From contig NZ_CP026363.1 of the NCBI RefSeq assembly GCF_004117055.1, positions 2,028,501 to 2,092,500 of the forward strand: a DNA stretch of 64,000 bases. The letters run 5' to 3'. The notes under the pieces were generated by a model, which saw nothing but the letters and a program-made list of their open reading frames with translations, was not told where the DNA came from and did no database searches. Made by a program: the position numbers and the translations under genes. Below, in pieces: positions 39,442-48,529 of this stretch (position 1 is its first letter; each line of letters starts with the position of its first letter). Source of the stretch: Brevibacillus agri. Lineage in GTDB: Bacteria; Bacillota; Bacilli; Brevibacillales; Brevibacillaceae.

Positions 39442-39597
39442 TTGAAATCCTCCCATAATTCGTGACGTGATGTTTGTTCCCTCTATAACATAGTCGAAGG
39501 CCAGGGCAAACGTGTGCAGGCATACACCTATTTTTGGGGCAAAAGCCGGTTCCATGAGGTGTCTTTCTAATTTTTTGATTTGGATGTATAGGGCTGG

Positions 39598-39612
39598 ATT
39601 TTTCTGACAATA
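39598..39612 (+). promoter_or_regulatory. candidate CodY-binding box upstream of codY
   Basis: ATTTTTCTGACAATA matches the CodY consensus AATTTTCWGAAAATT at 12 of 15 positions and lies 36 bp before the codY start, suggesting autoregulation. Inference from the match only. Confidence 0.5.
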
Positions 39613-39647
39613 CTGTGAGCATGAAGAAATCCAAGGAGGATATTATT

Positions 39648-40424
39648 ATGAATTTGTTGGAAAAAACCAGGAAAATTAATGTGATGCTGCAAAAAACAAT
39701 GGGAGGCAGCGGCGTAGGCTTCCAGGATCTCGCCAAGTTGCTGTCAGAGGTCATCTCGGCAAATGTGTACATCATTACGGCGGACGGCACGATTCTCGGC
39801 AGCGGCTTGAACCAGGAAATTTCGCTGAATGAAGAAGGCCAGTCTTCCACTCAACTGCGAAGCGGCATACATCAAAAACTGCTGGAAGTGACACAGACGC
39901 TCGCAAACGAGTCGATCGAAAGTCCGTACAGCTTCGTGCCAAAAGAACTGGCAGGGCTGTTCCCGCAAATGATGACGACCATCGTGCCGATCAATGCAGG
40001 CGGCAGCCGCCTGGGTACACTCGTGCTGCTGCGGGCGTATGGCGAGTTTGAAACCGAGGATTTGATTTTGGGCGAAATCGGCGCGACCGTCATCGGGATG
40101 AAGATCGTTCGCCAGCGCACAGAGCAGATTGAAAATGAAGTGCGCGACAAAACGTTCGCCAAAATTGCCCTGTCTTCGCTGTCCTACAGCGAACAGATCG
40201 CCATTGAAAAAATTATGGAGCAGCTCGACGCGCGCGAAGGCTTGCTCGTCGCCAGTCAACTGGCAGACCAGGCGGGTCTGACTCGTTCCGTCATCGTCAA
40301 CGCGCTGCGCAAGCTGGCCAGCGCAGGCGTGCTGGAGTCCCGCTCGCTCGGCATGAAAGGTACATATATCAAAGTGCTCAACGACAAGTTCCCATCCGAA
40401 CTGGCGAAGTGGAAAACATCGTAA
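39648..40424 (+). CDS. codY: GTP- and branched-chain-amino-acid-sensing repressor CodY
   Basis: The 258-residue protein begins MNLLEKTRKINVMLQ; the ATG at 39648 follows AAGGAGGA. The N-terminal GAF-like domain (about 1-155) binds isoleucine/valine, and the C-terminal winged helix contains VASQLADQAGLTRSVIVNALRKLASAGVLESRSLGMKGTYIKV (about 200-245), nearly the canonical CodY recognition region. It represses amino acid uptake and biosynthesis genes in nutrient excess. It stands alone here and not behind xerC-hslVU as in B. subtilis codVWXY, so it may be a moved copy or a second paralogue. The adjacent operon for peptide use is a plausible target. Confidence 0.9.
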   Translation: MNLLEKTRKINVMLQKTMGGSGVGFQDLAKLLSEVISANVYIITADGTILGSGLNQEISLNEEGQSSTQLRSGIHQKLLEVTQTLANESIESPYSFVPKELAGLFPQMMTTIVPINAGGSRLGTLVLLRAYGEFETEDLILGEIGATVIGMKIVRQRTEQIENEVRDKTFAKIALSSLSYSEQIAIEKIMEQLDAREGLLVASQLADQAGLTRSVIVNALRKLASAGVLESRSLGMKGTYIKVLNDKFPSELAKWKTS

Positions 40425-40444
40425 TTCGCAGCGCTTAGACAGAA

Positions 40445-40476
40445 GGCTCTCCCGGAAAACGGGAGGGCCTTTGTTT
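40445..40476 (+). terminator. terminator of codY
   Basis: GGCTCTCCCG (40445-40454) pairs with CGGGAGGGCC (40460-40469), followed by TTTGTTT. Confidence 0.85.
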
Positions 40477-40581
40477 GCGTGCGCGGGCAGAGGCGCGAAC
40501 AGGCGGGAACACGTTTTGCCAAAAGGAAGGGGCAAGTCCTTTGCCGCTCAACGAGTACATTCCAACTGGAAAAAAGTTCAT

Positions 40582-40598
40582 GAATTAATCATTGATTC
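40582..40598 (+). promoter_or_regulatory. palindromic operator over the -35 box of the M81-ABC operon
   Basis: GAATTAATCATTGATTC is a 17-bp dyad with one mismatched base pair outside the central base. It covers the -35 box. A repressor such as the RpiR protein encoded in the operon could bind here. The regulator identity is inference. Confidence 0.5.
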
Positions 40599-40620
40599 GT
40601 GATTTTTTTGCCGATATAAT
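40592..40620 (+). promoter_or_regulatory. sigma-A promoter of the M81-ABC operon
   Basis: TTGATT (40592-40597) and TATAAT (40615-40620) are 17 bp apart. Downstream, the direct repeat AACTTCAAAA occurs at 40635-40644 and 40665-40674, 30 bp apart, in the transcript leader. Confidence 0.75.
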
Positions 40621-40701
40621 TTGCCAAAAGGAATAACTTCAAAAAAATCAAAATTTAAAGTCTAAACTTCAAAATGCAAAGCGATTGAGGAGGAGATCGG
40701 A

Positions 40702-42195
40702 TTGAAAGTGGCAATCGGCGGCGTCGTGCACGAAACGAACACGTTTTCCAACGTTCCTTCCACGTTAGACCTGTTCCAGAGCTGGGAGTGGGATCATCAG
40801 CAAGTCATCCTGGATCGCAACCGCAAAGTGAGAAACTTTTTAGGGGGAATGATCGACCGGGCGGAGGAACTGGGCATTGAGCTTTTGCCGACCTTTTCCA
40901 CGTTTGCCTATCCGGCAGGCACGATCACGCGCGACACGTACGAGCGGATGAAGGCCGAACTGCTGGAAGGGCTGCGTCTGGCACAGGGCGCCGACGCCAT
41001 CTGTCTTGCCCTGCACGGGGCTGGCGTCGCCGAAGGAATTGACGATATGGAAGGCGACCTGCTTGCGGCCGTGCGCGGCGTAGTCGGCTACGAGATTCCG
41101 CTGGTCGGCACGCTCGACCTGCATGCGAACATGACGCCGCAGATGGTGGAAGAAGCAGACGCGCTGCTCGGCGTCCATCTGTACCCGCACGTCGACTGCT
41201 ATGAGCGTGGACAGGAGGCGATTGATGTCGCGCGCAAAATGGTCGCCGGCGAGTGGAAGCCGACGATGCATTTGACCAGATTGCCCTTGTTGATCCCGAC
41301 CTCTGCTACCCACCACTTTCCGGCAAGCGAAATCAACGAAGCGTGCTGGGCTTGGGAGAAGGAAGAAAACGTCATCGACTGCGCGTTTTTTCACGGCTTT
41401 CCGTACACGGACATTCCCGAGCTGGGAGTGGCGGTTTTGGCGGTCACGAACAACGACAGCGAGCTGGCGCGAAAAGTGAGCGAGGATGTGGCGCGGCTCG
41501 TGTGGGAACGGCGGGACGACTTCGAGCTTATCATGCCGACGCCTGCCGAGGGAATCGCGCAAGCGCTGGCGACAGAAGGCAGGCCGATCGTCATCAACGA
41601 GACATCGGACAACCCGGGCGGCGGAACCCCCGGCGACGGAACTCATCTGCTGCGGGCCATGCTCGAAGCGCAGTTGACCGATGCCTGCTTCGGCTACATG
41701 TACGATCCCGAGGTGGTGCAGCAAGCGTTCGCGGCGGGAGTCGGAGCCACGCTCGAGCTGAGCCTGGGCGGGAAAACAGACGACCTGCACGGCGAGCCGC
41801 TTGAAGTCACGGCGTATGTCAAAGCGCTGACCGACGGCAAGTTCGTGGCGACGACGCCGATGGGGCGGGGCACCCGGGCCGACTACGGCAAGTCGGTTCG
41901 CCTGCAAATCGGGGGCGTGGACGTGATCGTCTGCTCCGTCAAGTCGCAGGTGCTCGATGAGCAAATTTTTCAACTGCACGGGATTGATGTCACGCGCTAC
42001 AAGATCGTTGCGCTCAAATCGAGCACGCACTTCCGCGCCGCCTTCGAGCCGATCAGCGCCAAAGTCATCACGGTCGATTCGCCTGGCCTGACGACATTGA
42101 ACTTCCGCTTTTTCGAGTACAAACGGGCGAACCGGCCGCTTTACCCGCTCGATCCGATTACCGATCCGAACCTACCACAACTGACAAGGAAGTAG
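40702..42195 (+). CDS. M81 family metallopeptidase (MlrC-like)
   Basis: The 497-residue protein starts at TTG behind GAGGAGGAG. It has the MlrC layout: an N-terminal domain with IGGVVHETNTFSNVP (metal-binding His/Glu region) and LALHGAGVAEGIDDMEGDLL (about 93-112), GTLDLHANMT and VHLYPHVDCYERG, then the C-terminal MlrC domain with NETSDNPGGGTPGDGTHLLRAML (about 299-321). MlrC completes degradation of the cyclic peptide microcystin; homologues in other genomes are mostly uncharacterised peptidases. First gene of a nine-gene operon with transport and racemase genes, pointing to peptides with unusual or D-residues. Confidence 0.88.
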   Translation: MKVAIGGVVHETNTFSNVPSTLDLFQSWEWDHQQVILDRNRKVRNFLGGMIDRAEELGIELLPTFSTFAYPAGTITRDTYERMKAELLEGLRLAQGADAICLALHGAGVAEGIDDMEGDLLAAVRGVVGYEIPLVGTLDLHANMTPQMVEEADALLGVHLYPHVDCYERGQEAIDVARKMVAGEWKPTMHLTRLPLLIPTSATHHFPASEINEACWAWEKEENVIDCAFFHGFPYTDIPELGVAVLAVTNNDSELARKVSEDVARLVWERRDDFELIMPTPAEGIAQALATEGRPIVINETSDNPGGGTPGDGTHLLRAMLEAQLTDACFGYMYDPEVVQQAFAAGVGATLELSLGGKTDDLHGEPLEVTAYVKALTDGKFVATTPMGRGTRADYGKSVRLQIGGVDVIVCSVKSQVLDEQIFQLHGIDVTRYKIVALKSSTHFRAAFEPISAKVITVDSPGLTTLNFRFFEYKRANRPLYPLDPITDPNLPQLTRK

Positions 42196-42201
42196 AAAAC
42201 G

Positions 42202-43074
42202 ATGGAACACGTACAGGAGCGCATTCGCAAGCACTATCCGGAATTGACCAACCAGCAGAAGCTGGCCGCCAAATACATTCTCGCCGAACCACAAATCGTA
42301 GCCCAAAAGCCCGCCAAAGTGGTCGGAGCGCTGAGTGGGACGAGCGAAACGACAGTCATTCGCCTCTCCTACGCGCTCGGTTACTCCGGGTACAGCGAAT
42401 TGCAAAATGAAATTCGCAGCTCCTTGCTCGAACGAGTGCAAAAAGAAGACGCCATCAGCAGCCTGCGGGCGGCGGCGGAAAATTTGCGCGGACAGGACGA
42501 TCTGCTCTCCTTCAACCTGGAACAAGATGTCGCCTACATCCGGCAAACGCTGGGCGGGCTGCAAAAGGAGCAGCTTCAGCATGCGATCACGCGCATTATG
42601 TCCGCCAAGCACATTCTCGTCGTCGGCTTCCGCAGCTCTTACGCTCCGGCTCACTGGCTCGCTTTTGCGCTCAATGTCGTAAAAGGAAACGCGCACCTGT
42701 ACAACGGCCCTGTCGATGATGCGAACTATTTGCTGACCCAGATCAATGCAGACTGGCTGGTGATTGCGCTCTCTTTTCCCCGCTACGTCAACGAAACGAT
42801 TTTGTTCACCAAGGCGGCGAAGGAGCGGGGCGCTGTCGTGCTCGGGATTACCGACGACGAGCTGTCCCCGGTCGGTCCGATTGCCGATCAAGTCTTGAAG
42901 GTGTACGCCCCTGCGCCAACCGCCCTGAAAGGGATGACCGCGATTTTTTCCATGCTGAACATTCTCGTCAGCGGCGTGGTCCAGGCCGACGGCGAGCAGG
43001 TGCAGGAGCGGCTGCGCCATTACGAGAACACGAGTCGCCAAATTTATCCCTTCGTGGGAGAAACCGATATGTGA
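42202..43074 (+). CDS. MurR/RpiR family regulator with SIS domain
   Basis: The 290-residue protein has an N-terminal RpiR-type helix-turn-helix (about 1-78: LTNQQKLAAKYILAEP ... SGTSETTVIRLSYALGYSGYSELQ) and a SIS domain (about 110-260: ILVVGFRSSYAPAHWLAFAL, VIALSFPRYVNETILFTKAAKERGAVVLGITD). SIS domains in this family usually bind phosphosugars, but some regulate amino sugar or amino acid catabolism. It begins 6 bp after the M81 stop, so it is part of the operon and probably its own regulator, acting at the palindrome over the promoter. Confidence 0.88.
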   Translation: MEHVQERIRKHYPELTNQQKLAAKYILAEPQIVAQKPAKVVGALSGTSETTVIRLSYALGYSGYSELQNEIRSSLLERVQKEDAISSLRAAAENLRGQDDLLSFNLEQDVAYIRQTLGGLQKEQLQHAITRIMSAKHILVVGFRSSYAPAHWLAFALNVVKGNAHLYNGPVDDANYLLTQINADWLVIALSFPRYVNETILFTKAAKERGAVVLGITDDELSPVGPIADQVLKVYAPAPTALKGMTAIFSMLNILVSGVVQADGEQVQERLRHYENTSRQIYPFVGETDM

Positions 43075-43101
43075 CGGTGAGAGAAAAAAGGGGATGAAGG
43101 C

Positions 43102-44712
43102 ATGAAAAAAAGCTGGTGGAAAAACGGGCCGCTTGGCGTCTTGCTGGCAACAGCAATGATCGCAGGCTGCTCCGCGCAGACGGCAACCCAGACGACTCAG
43201 CCGGATAGCGACGGGACGAGCAAGAGCAATAACACGCTCGTCATCTCCTCGCTGATTGAACCGGATACGCTCGATCTGCACAAGACAAGCTGGTTGGGCA
43301 ATGAGAACGGCCTTTTGTACGAACCGCTTCTGACCCGCGATACAACAGGGAAAATCGTCCCGCGCCTCGCGGAAAAGTACGAAATCTCGCAGGACGGCAA
43401 GACGTGGACGTTTACTTTGCGCAAAAATACGCGCTTTCACTCCGGCGAGCCTGTGACAGCGGCGGCTGTGAAGGAATCGTTCGACCGGATGCTGGAAATC
43501 TCCCCGGTCAAAGGAATTGCGGGACCGATCGAAAAAGTGGAGGCAGCGGACGAGCAGACGCTGAAAATTCATTTCTCCAAGCCGTTCGCCCCGTTTATCA
43601 ACGTCGTCATTAGCGGGCTGGTGTCTCCGATCGACGCCAAGACGGCAAAAGAGCTTGGCGACGGCTTTGGCGACAAACCATCGGGCACAGGAGCGATCCA
43701 GTTCGAAAAGCGCGAACGCGGCGCCTCGCTTTTGTACAAGAAAAATCCGGATTTCAACTGGGGGCCGGAGTACGCGACAAACAAAGGGCCGTTGCACGTA
43801 GACAACGTATTGTTCCGCTTTTTGAAAGACGACGATACCCGCCTGATGGAATTTAAAAAAGGGACGATCCACGTGCTGCACGACGTTCCAGCAAACGCTG
43901 TCGCCGAGCTGCAAGCACTGCCTGACGTCGAGATTCAGAAAATGATGGACATCGGCATCAAGTACATCGCGTTCAACAACCAGCATCCGCTGTTTGGCGA
44001 CGTGCGCCTGCGCAAAGCCGTAGCGCTCTCCGTCGACCGCGACCCGCTCGTTGCCGTGGCGTTGAACGGCTTCGGCAAGCCGATTTACGGCCCGTTGGCA
44101 CCGACGATTTTCGGCTACAGCGAGGCGATTGAGAACAAGGCCAAGCAAATGTACACCCGCGATCTCGGACAGTCCAAGCAACTGCTTGCCGACGCCGGAT
44201 GGACGGACAGCAACAACGACGGCATCGTCGACAAGGATGGCAAGCCGTTGTCTGTGGAGCTGCTCGTGTCGCAGGAGCCAGCGTTTTCGCGCGCCGCGCA
44301 AATTCTCCAGAGCCAGTTGCGGGAAGCGGGCATCGACCTGAAAATTACCGTGCAGGAAATGACGACGATCAAAGACCGCATCAGCAAAAAGTCGTACGAC
44401 ATGGCTTTGATGTACTACGGCTGGTTCGATGCCGACATCCTCTACCTCATCTTTGAAAAGAGCAATGCCACAAGCCGCATGCACTTCACGAAGCCGGAGC
44501 TGGACGAGTTGCTCAACAAAGGCCGGGAAGCGGCAAGCGAAGAGGAGCGAATCCGCATTTACGAACAAGCGCAGGAAATTTTGCTGAACGAGTCGCCATG
44601 GGTGCCGCTCTGGGTGAACGAGCTGGTGACGGCGACACGGGGCATTAAAGGCTTTTCGCTTAATCCGTACACGCAATATTTCATTTTGAATGATGTCACG
44701 CTCGACAAATAG
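43102..44712 (+). CDS. peptide ABC transporter substrate-binding lipoprotein (SBP family 5)
   Basis: The 536-residue lipoprotein has a type II signal peptide with lipobox IAGC (Cys near residue 24, after LLATAMIAGC). The family 5 signature lies in LAEKYEISQDGKTWTFTLRKNTRFHSGEPVTAAAVKESFDRM (about 92-133). It captures oligo- or dipeptides outside the membrane and delivers them to the permeases encoded downstream. The start ATG follows AAAAGGGGATGAAGGC. Together with the next four genes it forms a complete Opp/Dpp-type importer. Ligand is not determined; neighbours suggest D- or N-acyl peptides. Confidence 0.88.
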   Translation: MKKSWWKNGPLGVLLATAMIAGCSAQTATQTTQPDSDGTSKSNNTLVISSLIEPDTLDLHKTSWLGNENGLLYEPLLTRDTTGKIVPRLAEKYEISQDGKTWTFTLRKNTRFHSGEPVTAAAVKESFDRMLEISPVKGIAGPIEKVEAADEQTLKIHFSKPFAPFINVVISGLVSPIDAKTAKELGDGFGDKPSGTGAIQFEKRERGASLLYKKNPDFNWGPEYATNKGPLHVDNVLFRFLKDDDTRLMEFKKGTIHVLHDVPANAVAELQALPDVEIQKMMDIGIKYIAFNNQHPLFGDVRLRKAVALSVDRDPLVAVALNGFGKPIYGPLAPTIFGYSEAIENKAKQMYTRDLGQSKQLLADAGWTDSNNDGIVDKDGKPLSVELLVSQEPAFSRAAQILQSQLREAGIDLKITVQEMTTIKDRISKKSYDMALMYYGWFDADILYLIFEKSNATSRMHFTKPELDELLNKGREAASEEERIRIYEQAQEILLNESPWVPLWVNELVTATRGIKGFSLNPYTQYFILNDVTLDK

Positions 44713-44733
44713 GCAAAAAGCAGGGGTGAAGAC

Positions 44734-45654
44734 ATGCGCCGCTATGTCGCAAAAAGGCTGCTTTCTCTATTGGGCACGCTGCTTGGCGTCTCTGTCCTGA
44801 TTTTTCTCATGGTCCATCTGATCCCCGGCGACCCCGCAACGCAAATATTGGGACAGTTTGCCACGCCGGAAGCGATCAGCCAGATGCGCGCTTCGCTCGG
44901 GCTGGATCAGCCGCTTTGGCAGCAGTACGCGAGCTTTTTGGGGAGACTGTTGACGGGCGATCTCGGAACCTCGCTCTTTACCGGGGAGAGCGTGTGGGAG
45001 CAAATTGTCGCGCGCTTCCCGATCACGATGCAGCTCGCTGTGCTCAGTGTCGTCATTGCCGCGATCTTCGGCATTTTGCTCGGGACGATTGCCGCCGTCA
45101 AACAAAACACGTTTGTCGACAGGTTGGTCGTCCTGACCTCCTTGGTCGGCATTTCCGCGCCGGGCTTTTGGATCGCGCTGTTTTTGATCTGGATTTTCGC
45201 TTACAAGCTCGCCTTGTTCCCGATCTCCGGCTACGAGGGCATTCATTCCTTGCTCTTGCCCGCGATCACGCTGGGGATGGCCGAAGCGGGCATGATCGCC
45301 CGGATGACGCGCGCCAGCATGCTCGAAGTCATCAAGCAAGACTACATGCGGACGGCGGAGGCAAAAGGAGCGTCTCTCGTTTCTCTCGTGTTCAGCCACG
45401 GCTTGCCCAACGCGATCATCCCGGTTGTGACGATGATCGGCCTGCAATTCGGCTCGCTCATGGCTGGAGCGGTAGTGGTCGAAACGGTGTTTTCTTTGCA
45501 AGGCATCGGCAGTCTGGCCATCGAGGCGATCAGCAAGCGGGACATGCCGACGGTGCAGGGGATGGTGTTTTTCATGGCGCTGATTTTTGCCCTGACCAAC
45601 TTGATTGTGGACCTCATCTACAGCCGGATTGATCCGCGCATCCACTTCGACTAA
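44734..45654 (+). CDS. peptide ABC transporter permease (DppB/OppB type)
   Basis: The 306-residue permease has six helices, starting MRRYVAKRLLSLLGTLLGVSVLIFLMVHLIPGDPA, the standard DppB N-terminus. The EAA loop that docks the ATPase is seen in RTAEAKGASLVSLVFSHGLPNA (about 205-226). It forms the translocation channel with the next gene product. The ATG follows GCAGGGGTGAAGAC, 21 bp after the substrate-binding-protein stop. Confidence 0.9.
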   Translation: MRRYVAKRLLSLLGTLLGVSVLIFLMVHLIPGDPATQILGQFATPEAISQMRASLGLDQPLWQQYASFLGRLLTGDLGTSLFTGESVWEQIVARFPITMQLAVLSVVIAAIFGILLGTIAAVKQNTFVDRLVVLTSLVGISAPGFWIALFLIWIFAYKLALFPISGYEGIHSLLLPAITLGMAEAGMIARMTRASMLEVIKQDYMRTAEAKGASLVSLVFSHGLPNAIIPVVTMIGLQFGSLMAGAVVVETVFSLQGIGSLAIEAISKRDMPTVQGMVFFMALIFALTNLIVDLIYSRIDPRIHFD

Positions 45655-45673
45655 GGAAAGGAGCAGGATAACC

Positions 45674-46528
45674 GTGAACAACAGCCATCACACATCCTCT
45701 TACTGGTCGGTGATCGGAAAACGATTGCGGCGCAACAAAACCGCCATGGCCGGAGCGATCATCCTGCTCATTTTTACGCTGGCCTCTTTGTTTGCGCCGG
45801 TCATTGCGCCGCACTCCGTCGAGCAGATGAACTTTGAGCAACGCCTGGCTGCGCCCAGCCTTACGCATTTGTTGGGGACGGATGATTTTGGCCGCGACAT
45901 TTTTTCCCGGCTCTTGCACGGCGGGCGGATCTCGCTTTTGATGGGGCTGATTGCGGTCGTGCTCTCTACGGCAATTGGCGTCACGCTCGGCATTATCGCC
46001 GGTTACTACCGCAAGCTCGACCTGTTCATCATGCAAGGGATGGACATTCTCATGTCGCTTCCCGCCCTGCTGTTGGCGATCGCGGTAATTGCCGTGCTCG
46101 GGCCGGGGTTAACCAATGCGATGATTGCCGTCGTGATTGCGGTCATTCCGTCGTACGTGCGGGTCGTGCGCTCTGCCGTCCTGTCCATCCGGGAAAAGGA
46201 GTACATCGAGGCCGTCCGCGCCCTGGGGATTCGCGACTGGCAAATTCTTTTGAAGCACATTTTGCCGAACATCCTGTCGCCGATCATCGTGCTGTCGACG
46301 ATTCAGTTTGGCGTCAGCATTTTGGCCGCTGCCGCCCTGAGCTTTCTCGGGCTCGGTGCCCAACCGCCGATGCCGGAATGGGGGGCGATGGTTTTTGTCG
46401 GCAAGTCGTTTTTGAGTCAGGCCTGGTGGATGTCCATTTTCCCTGGCATGGCGATCATGCTGGTGGTCCTTGGCTTCAACTTGCTTGGCGATGGCTTGCG
46501 TGACGCCCTGGACCCGAAAACGAGGTAA
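45674..46528 (+). CDS. peptide ABC transporter permease (DppC/OppC type)
   Basis: The 284-residue permease has an N-terminal OppC-type segment (GKRLRRNKTAMAGAIILLIFT...) and six helices. The ATPase-docking EAA loop is EAVRALGIRDWQILLKHILPNI (about 178-199). GTG at 45674 is chosen as start with AAAGGAG upstream; longer readings overlap the previous gene without a ribosome site. It pairs with the DppB-type permease. The conserved end, FNLLGDGLRDALDPKTR, is diagnostic of DppC/OppC. Confidence 0.9.
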   Translation: MNNSHHTSSYWSVIGKRLRRNKTAMAGAIILLIFTLASLFAPVIAPHSVEQMNFEQRLAAPSLTHLLGTDDFGRDIFSRLLHGGRISLLMGLIAVVLSTAIGVTLGIIAGYYRKLDLFIMQGMDILMSLPALLLAIAVIAVLGPGLTNAMIAVVIAVIPSYVRVVRSAVLSIREKEYIEAVRALGIRDWQILLKHILPNILSPIIVLSTIQFGVSILAAAALSFLGLGAQPPMPEWGAMVFVGKSFLSQAWWMSIFPGMAIMLVVLGFNLLGDGLRDALDPKTR

Positions 46529-46541
46529 GGGAGGATGGAAA

Positions 46542-47525
46542 ATGAAAGACGCGTTGCTTGCGGTCAATGACCTGCGGGTGAAGTTCAGGACGGAAAATGG
46601 CGTGCTGCCCGCGTTGCAAGGCATTTCTTTTCAGCTCAAAAAAGGCGAGACGGTCGCCTTGGTAGGAGAGTCCGGTTGCGGCAAAAGCGTGACCTCGCTT
46701 GCGATCATGGGGTTGTTGTCCCGTTCCTCCACGCAGATGGAGGGCAGCATCCGCTTTCAAGGCAGGGAGCTTGGCAAGCTGGGGCCAAAGGAGATGCGCG
46801 AGATACGCGGCAAAGAGATCGCGATGATTTTTCAGGAGCCGATGACCTCCTTAAATCCGGTGCACACCATCGGCAAGCAACTAGAGGAGGTTTACCGCCT
46901 GCATACCGATTTGTCCAAAAAAGAACGGCGGGAACAGGCCATTGCCATGCTGAAAAAGGTCGGGGTTCCGCGCGCCGAGGAAATCATGCGCGAATATCCG
47001 CACCAGTTGTCGGGAGGGATGAAGCAGCGGGTCATGATCGCGATGGCGATGGCCTGCAACCCGCATTTGCTGATCGCCGACGAGCCGACGACGGCGCTGG
47101 ACGTGACGATTCAGGCGCAAATACTGGAGCTGATGAACGATTTGAAGGAAAAGGCCAACACCTCGCTCTTGCTGATTACGCACGACCTTGGAGTCGTCGC
47201 GGAAATGGCGAATCGGGTGCTGGTCATGTACTACGGGGAGATCGTGGAGGAGGCAGATGTCGCCAGCCTGTTTACGCAGCCGTTGCACCCGTACACGGCC
47301 GGGCTGCTGCGCTGCATCCCCGACCTGGATGAGGAAGAGAAAAAACGACTGGACCCGATCGAAGGCAGCGTCCCGTTGCTCGGCGAAGTGACAGAGGGCT
47401 GTGCCTTTCGCTTTCGCTGTCCGCTGGCGATGGAACGCTGCTACCTGGAAAAGCCGCCGCTCTCCGGCCAAGGCACACAAGCCGTACGCTGCTGGCTGTA
47501 CGCGAAAGAGGAGATGGCGGTATGA
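46542..47525 (+). CDS. peptide ABC transporter ATP-binding protein (DppD/OppD type)
   Basis: The 327-residue ATPase has Walker [12 protein letters not shown] (about 40-50), Q-loop FQEPMTSLNP, signature QLSGGMKQR, Walker B LLIADEPTTALD and H-loop ITHD. The C-terminal oligopeptide-transporter domain has the Cys pattern CAFRFRCPLAMERC...RCW expected to bind an iron-sulfur cluster or metal in DppD-type proteins. The ATG 46542 follows AGGGAGGATGGAA. It overlaps the next gene by four bases. Confidence 0.93.
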   Translation: MKDALLAVNDLRVKFRTENGVLPALQGISFQLKKGETVALVGESGCGKSVTSLAIMGLLSRSSTQMEGSIRFQGRELGKLGPKEMREIRGKEIAMIFQEPMTSLNPVHTIGKQLEEVYRLHTDLSKKERREQAIAMLKKVGVPRAEEIMREYPHQLSGGMKQRVMIAMAMACNPHLLIADEPTTALDVTIQAQILELMNDLKEKANTSLLLITHDLGVVAEMANRVLVMYYGEIVEEADVASLFTQPLHPYTAGLLRCIPDLDEEEKKRLDPIEGSVPLLGEVTEGCAFRFRCPLAMERCYLEKPPLSGQGTQAVRCWLYAKEEMAV

Positions 47526-48529
47526 GCGAGATTTTGTTATCCGTAAACGATCTGAAGACGTATTTTCCCGTGAAGAAAGGACTGCTCGGCAAGAGTGGCG
47601 AAGTCATCAAGGCAGTCGATGGAGTTTCCTTTCAGCTTAAAAAAGGGGAGACGCTGGGGCTTGTCGGAGAAAGCGGCTGCGGCAAATCGACCACGGGGCG
47701 AAGCATCATGCGCCTGATCGAGCCGACAGGCGGGACGATTCACTTTGAAGGCCAAGAAATAACGGCGATGCCGGAGCGTCGTTTTCGCTCTTTTCGCAAA
47801 AAAATGCAAATTGTCTTTCAGGACCCGTACGCCTCGCTCAATCCACGGATGACGGTGCAGGGAGCTTTGGAGGAAGCGCTGAGCGTGAGAGAGCCGAAGC
47901 TGTCGTCCGCCAATCGGCGGGAGCAGGTGCAGGAGCTGTTGCAACTGGTCGGGCTGAATCCGCAGTTCGCGGCCCGGTATCCCCACGAGTTCAGCGGCGG
48001 TCAGCGACAGCGGATCGGGATTGCGCGCGCTTTGGCGGTTCAGCCAGCGCTGGTTGTGGCAGACGAGCCGGTTTCTGCCCTGGATGTCTCCATTCAGGCG
48101 CAGATTGTCAACCTGCTGCAAGATTTGCAGGAGCAACTCGGACTGAGCTACCTGTTTATTTCCCACGATCTAGGCGTCGTTCGCCATATTAGCGACAGAA
48201 TCGCCGTCATGTACCTCGGGCGCATCGTGGAAATCGCGGACAAAAAAGATTTGTTTACGGGGCCGCTGCATCCATATACACAGGCGCTGATGTCTGCCGT
48301 GCCAAAAGCCAATCCTTTTCGCCGAAAGGAAAGGATCGTGCTTGGCGGCGACGTTCCCAGTCCTTCGCGGGTGCCAGCAGGCTGCTCCTTTCATACGCGC
48401 TGTCCGCACAGCACGGAGATTTGCCGCACGGTTCGTCCCGTTCCCAGCCAGATCCAGCCCCGCCATTTTGTCGCATGCCATCTATATGAAACAGAAGGGA
48501 TGAAGATCATTGAAAATCGAGCGCATTGA
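47522..48529 (+). CDS. peptide ABC transporter ATP-binding protein (DppF/OppF type)
   Basis: The 335-residue ATPase has Walker [15 protein letters not shown]-loop [14 protein letters not shown], signature EFSGGQRQR, Walker [15 protein letters not shown] and H-loop ISHD. The C-terminal domain has the Cys cluster [15 protein letters not shown]...ACH region. Its start overlaps the stop of the DppD-type gene (ATGA), so the two ATPases are made in equal amounts. Its last 20 bases overlap the start of the racemase gene, showing tight operon packing. Confidence 0.93.
   Translation: MSEILLSVNDLKTYFPVKKGLLGKSGEVIKAVDGVSFQLKKGETLGLVGESGCGKSTTGRSIMRLIEPTGGTIHFEGQEITAMPERRFRSFRKKMQIVFQDPYASLNPRMTVQGALEEALSVREPKLSSANRREQVQELLQLVGLNPQFAARYPHEFSGGQRQRIGIARALAVQPALVVADEPVSALDVSIQAQIVNLLQDLQEQLGLSYLFISHDLGVVRHISDRIAVMYLGRIVEIADKKDLFTGPLHPYTQALMSAVPKANPFRRKERIVLGGDVPSPSRVPAGCSFHTRCPHSTEICRTVRPVPSQIQPRHFVACHLYETEGMKIIENRAH

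Noticed and set aside
42172..44676. Long minus-strand open frame opposite the substrate-binding-protein and RpiR genes
   Set aside because: Mirror of codon bias in the real genes; no domain, and it spans two genes.
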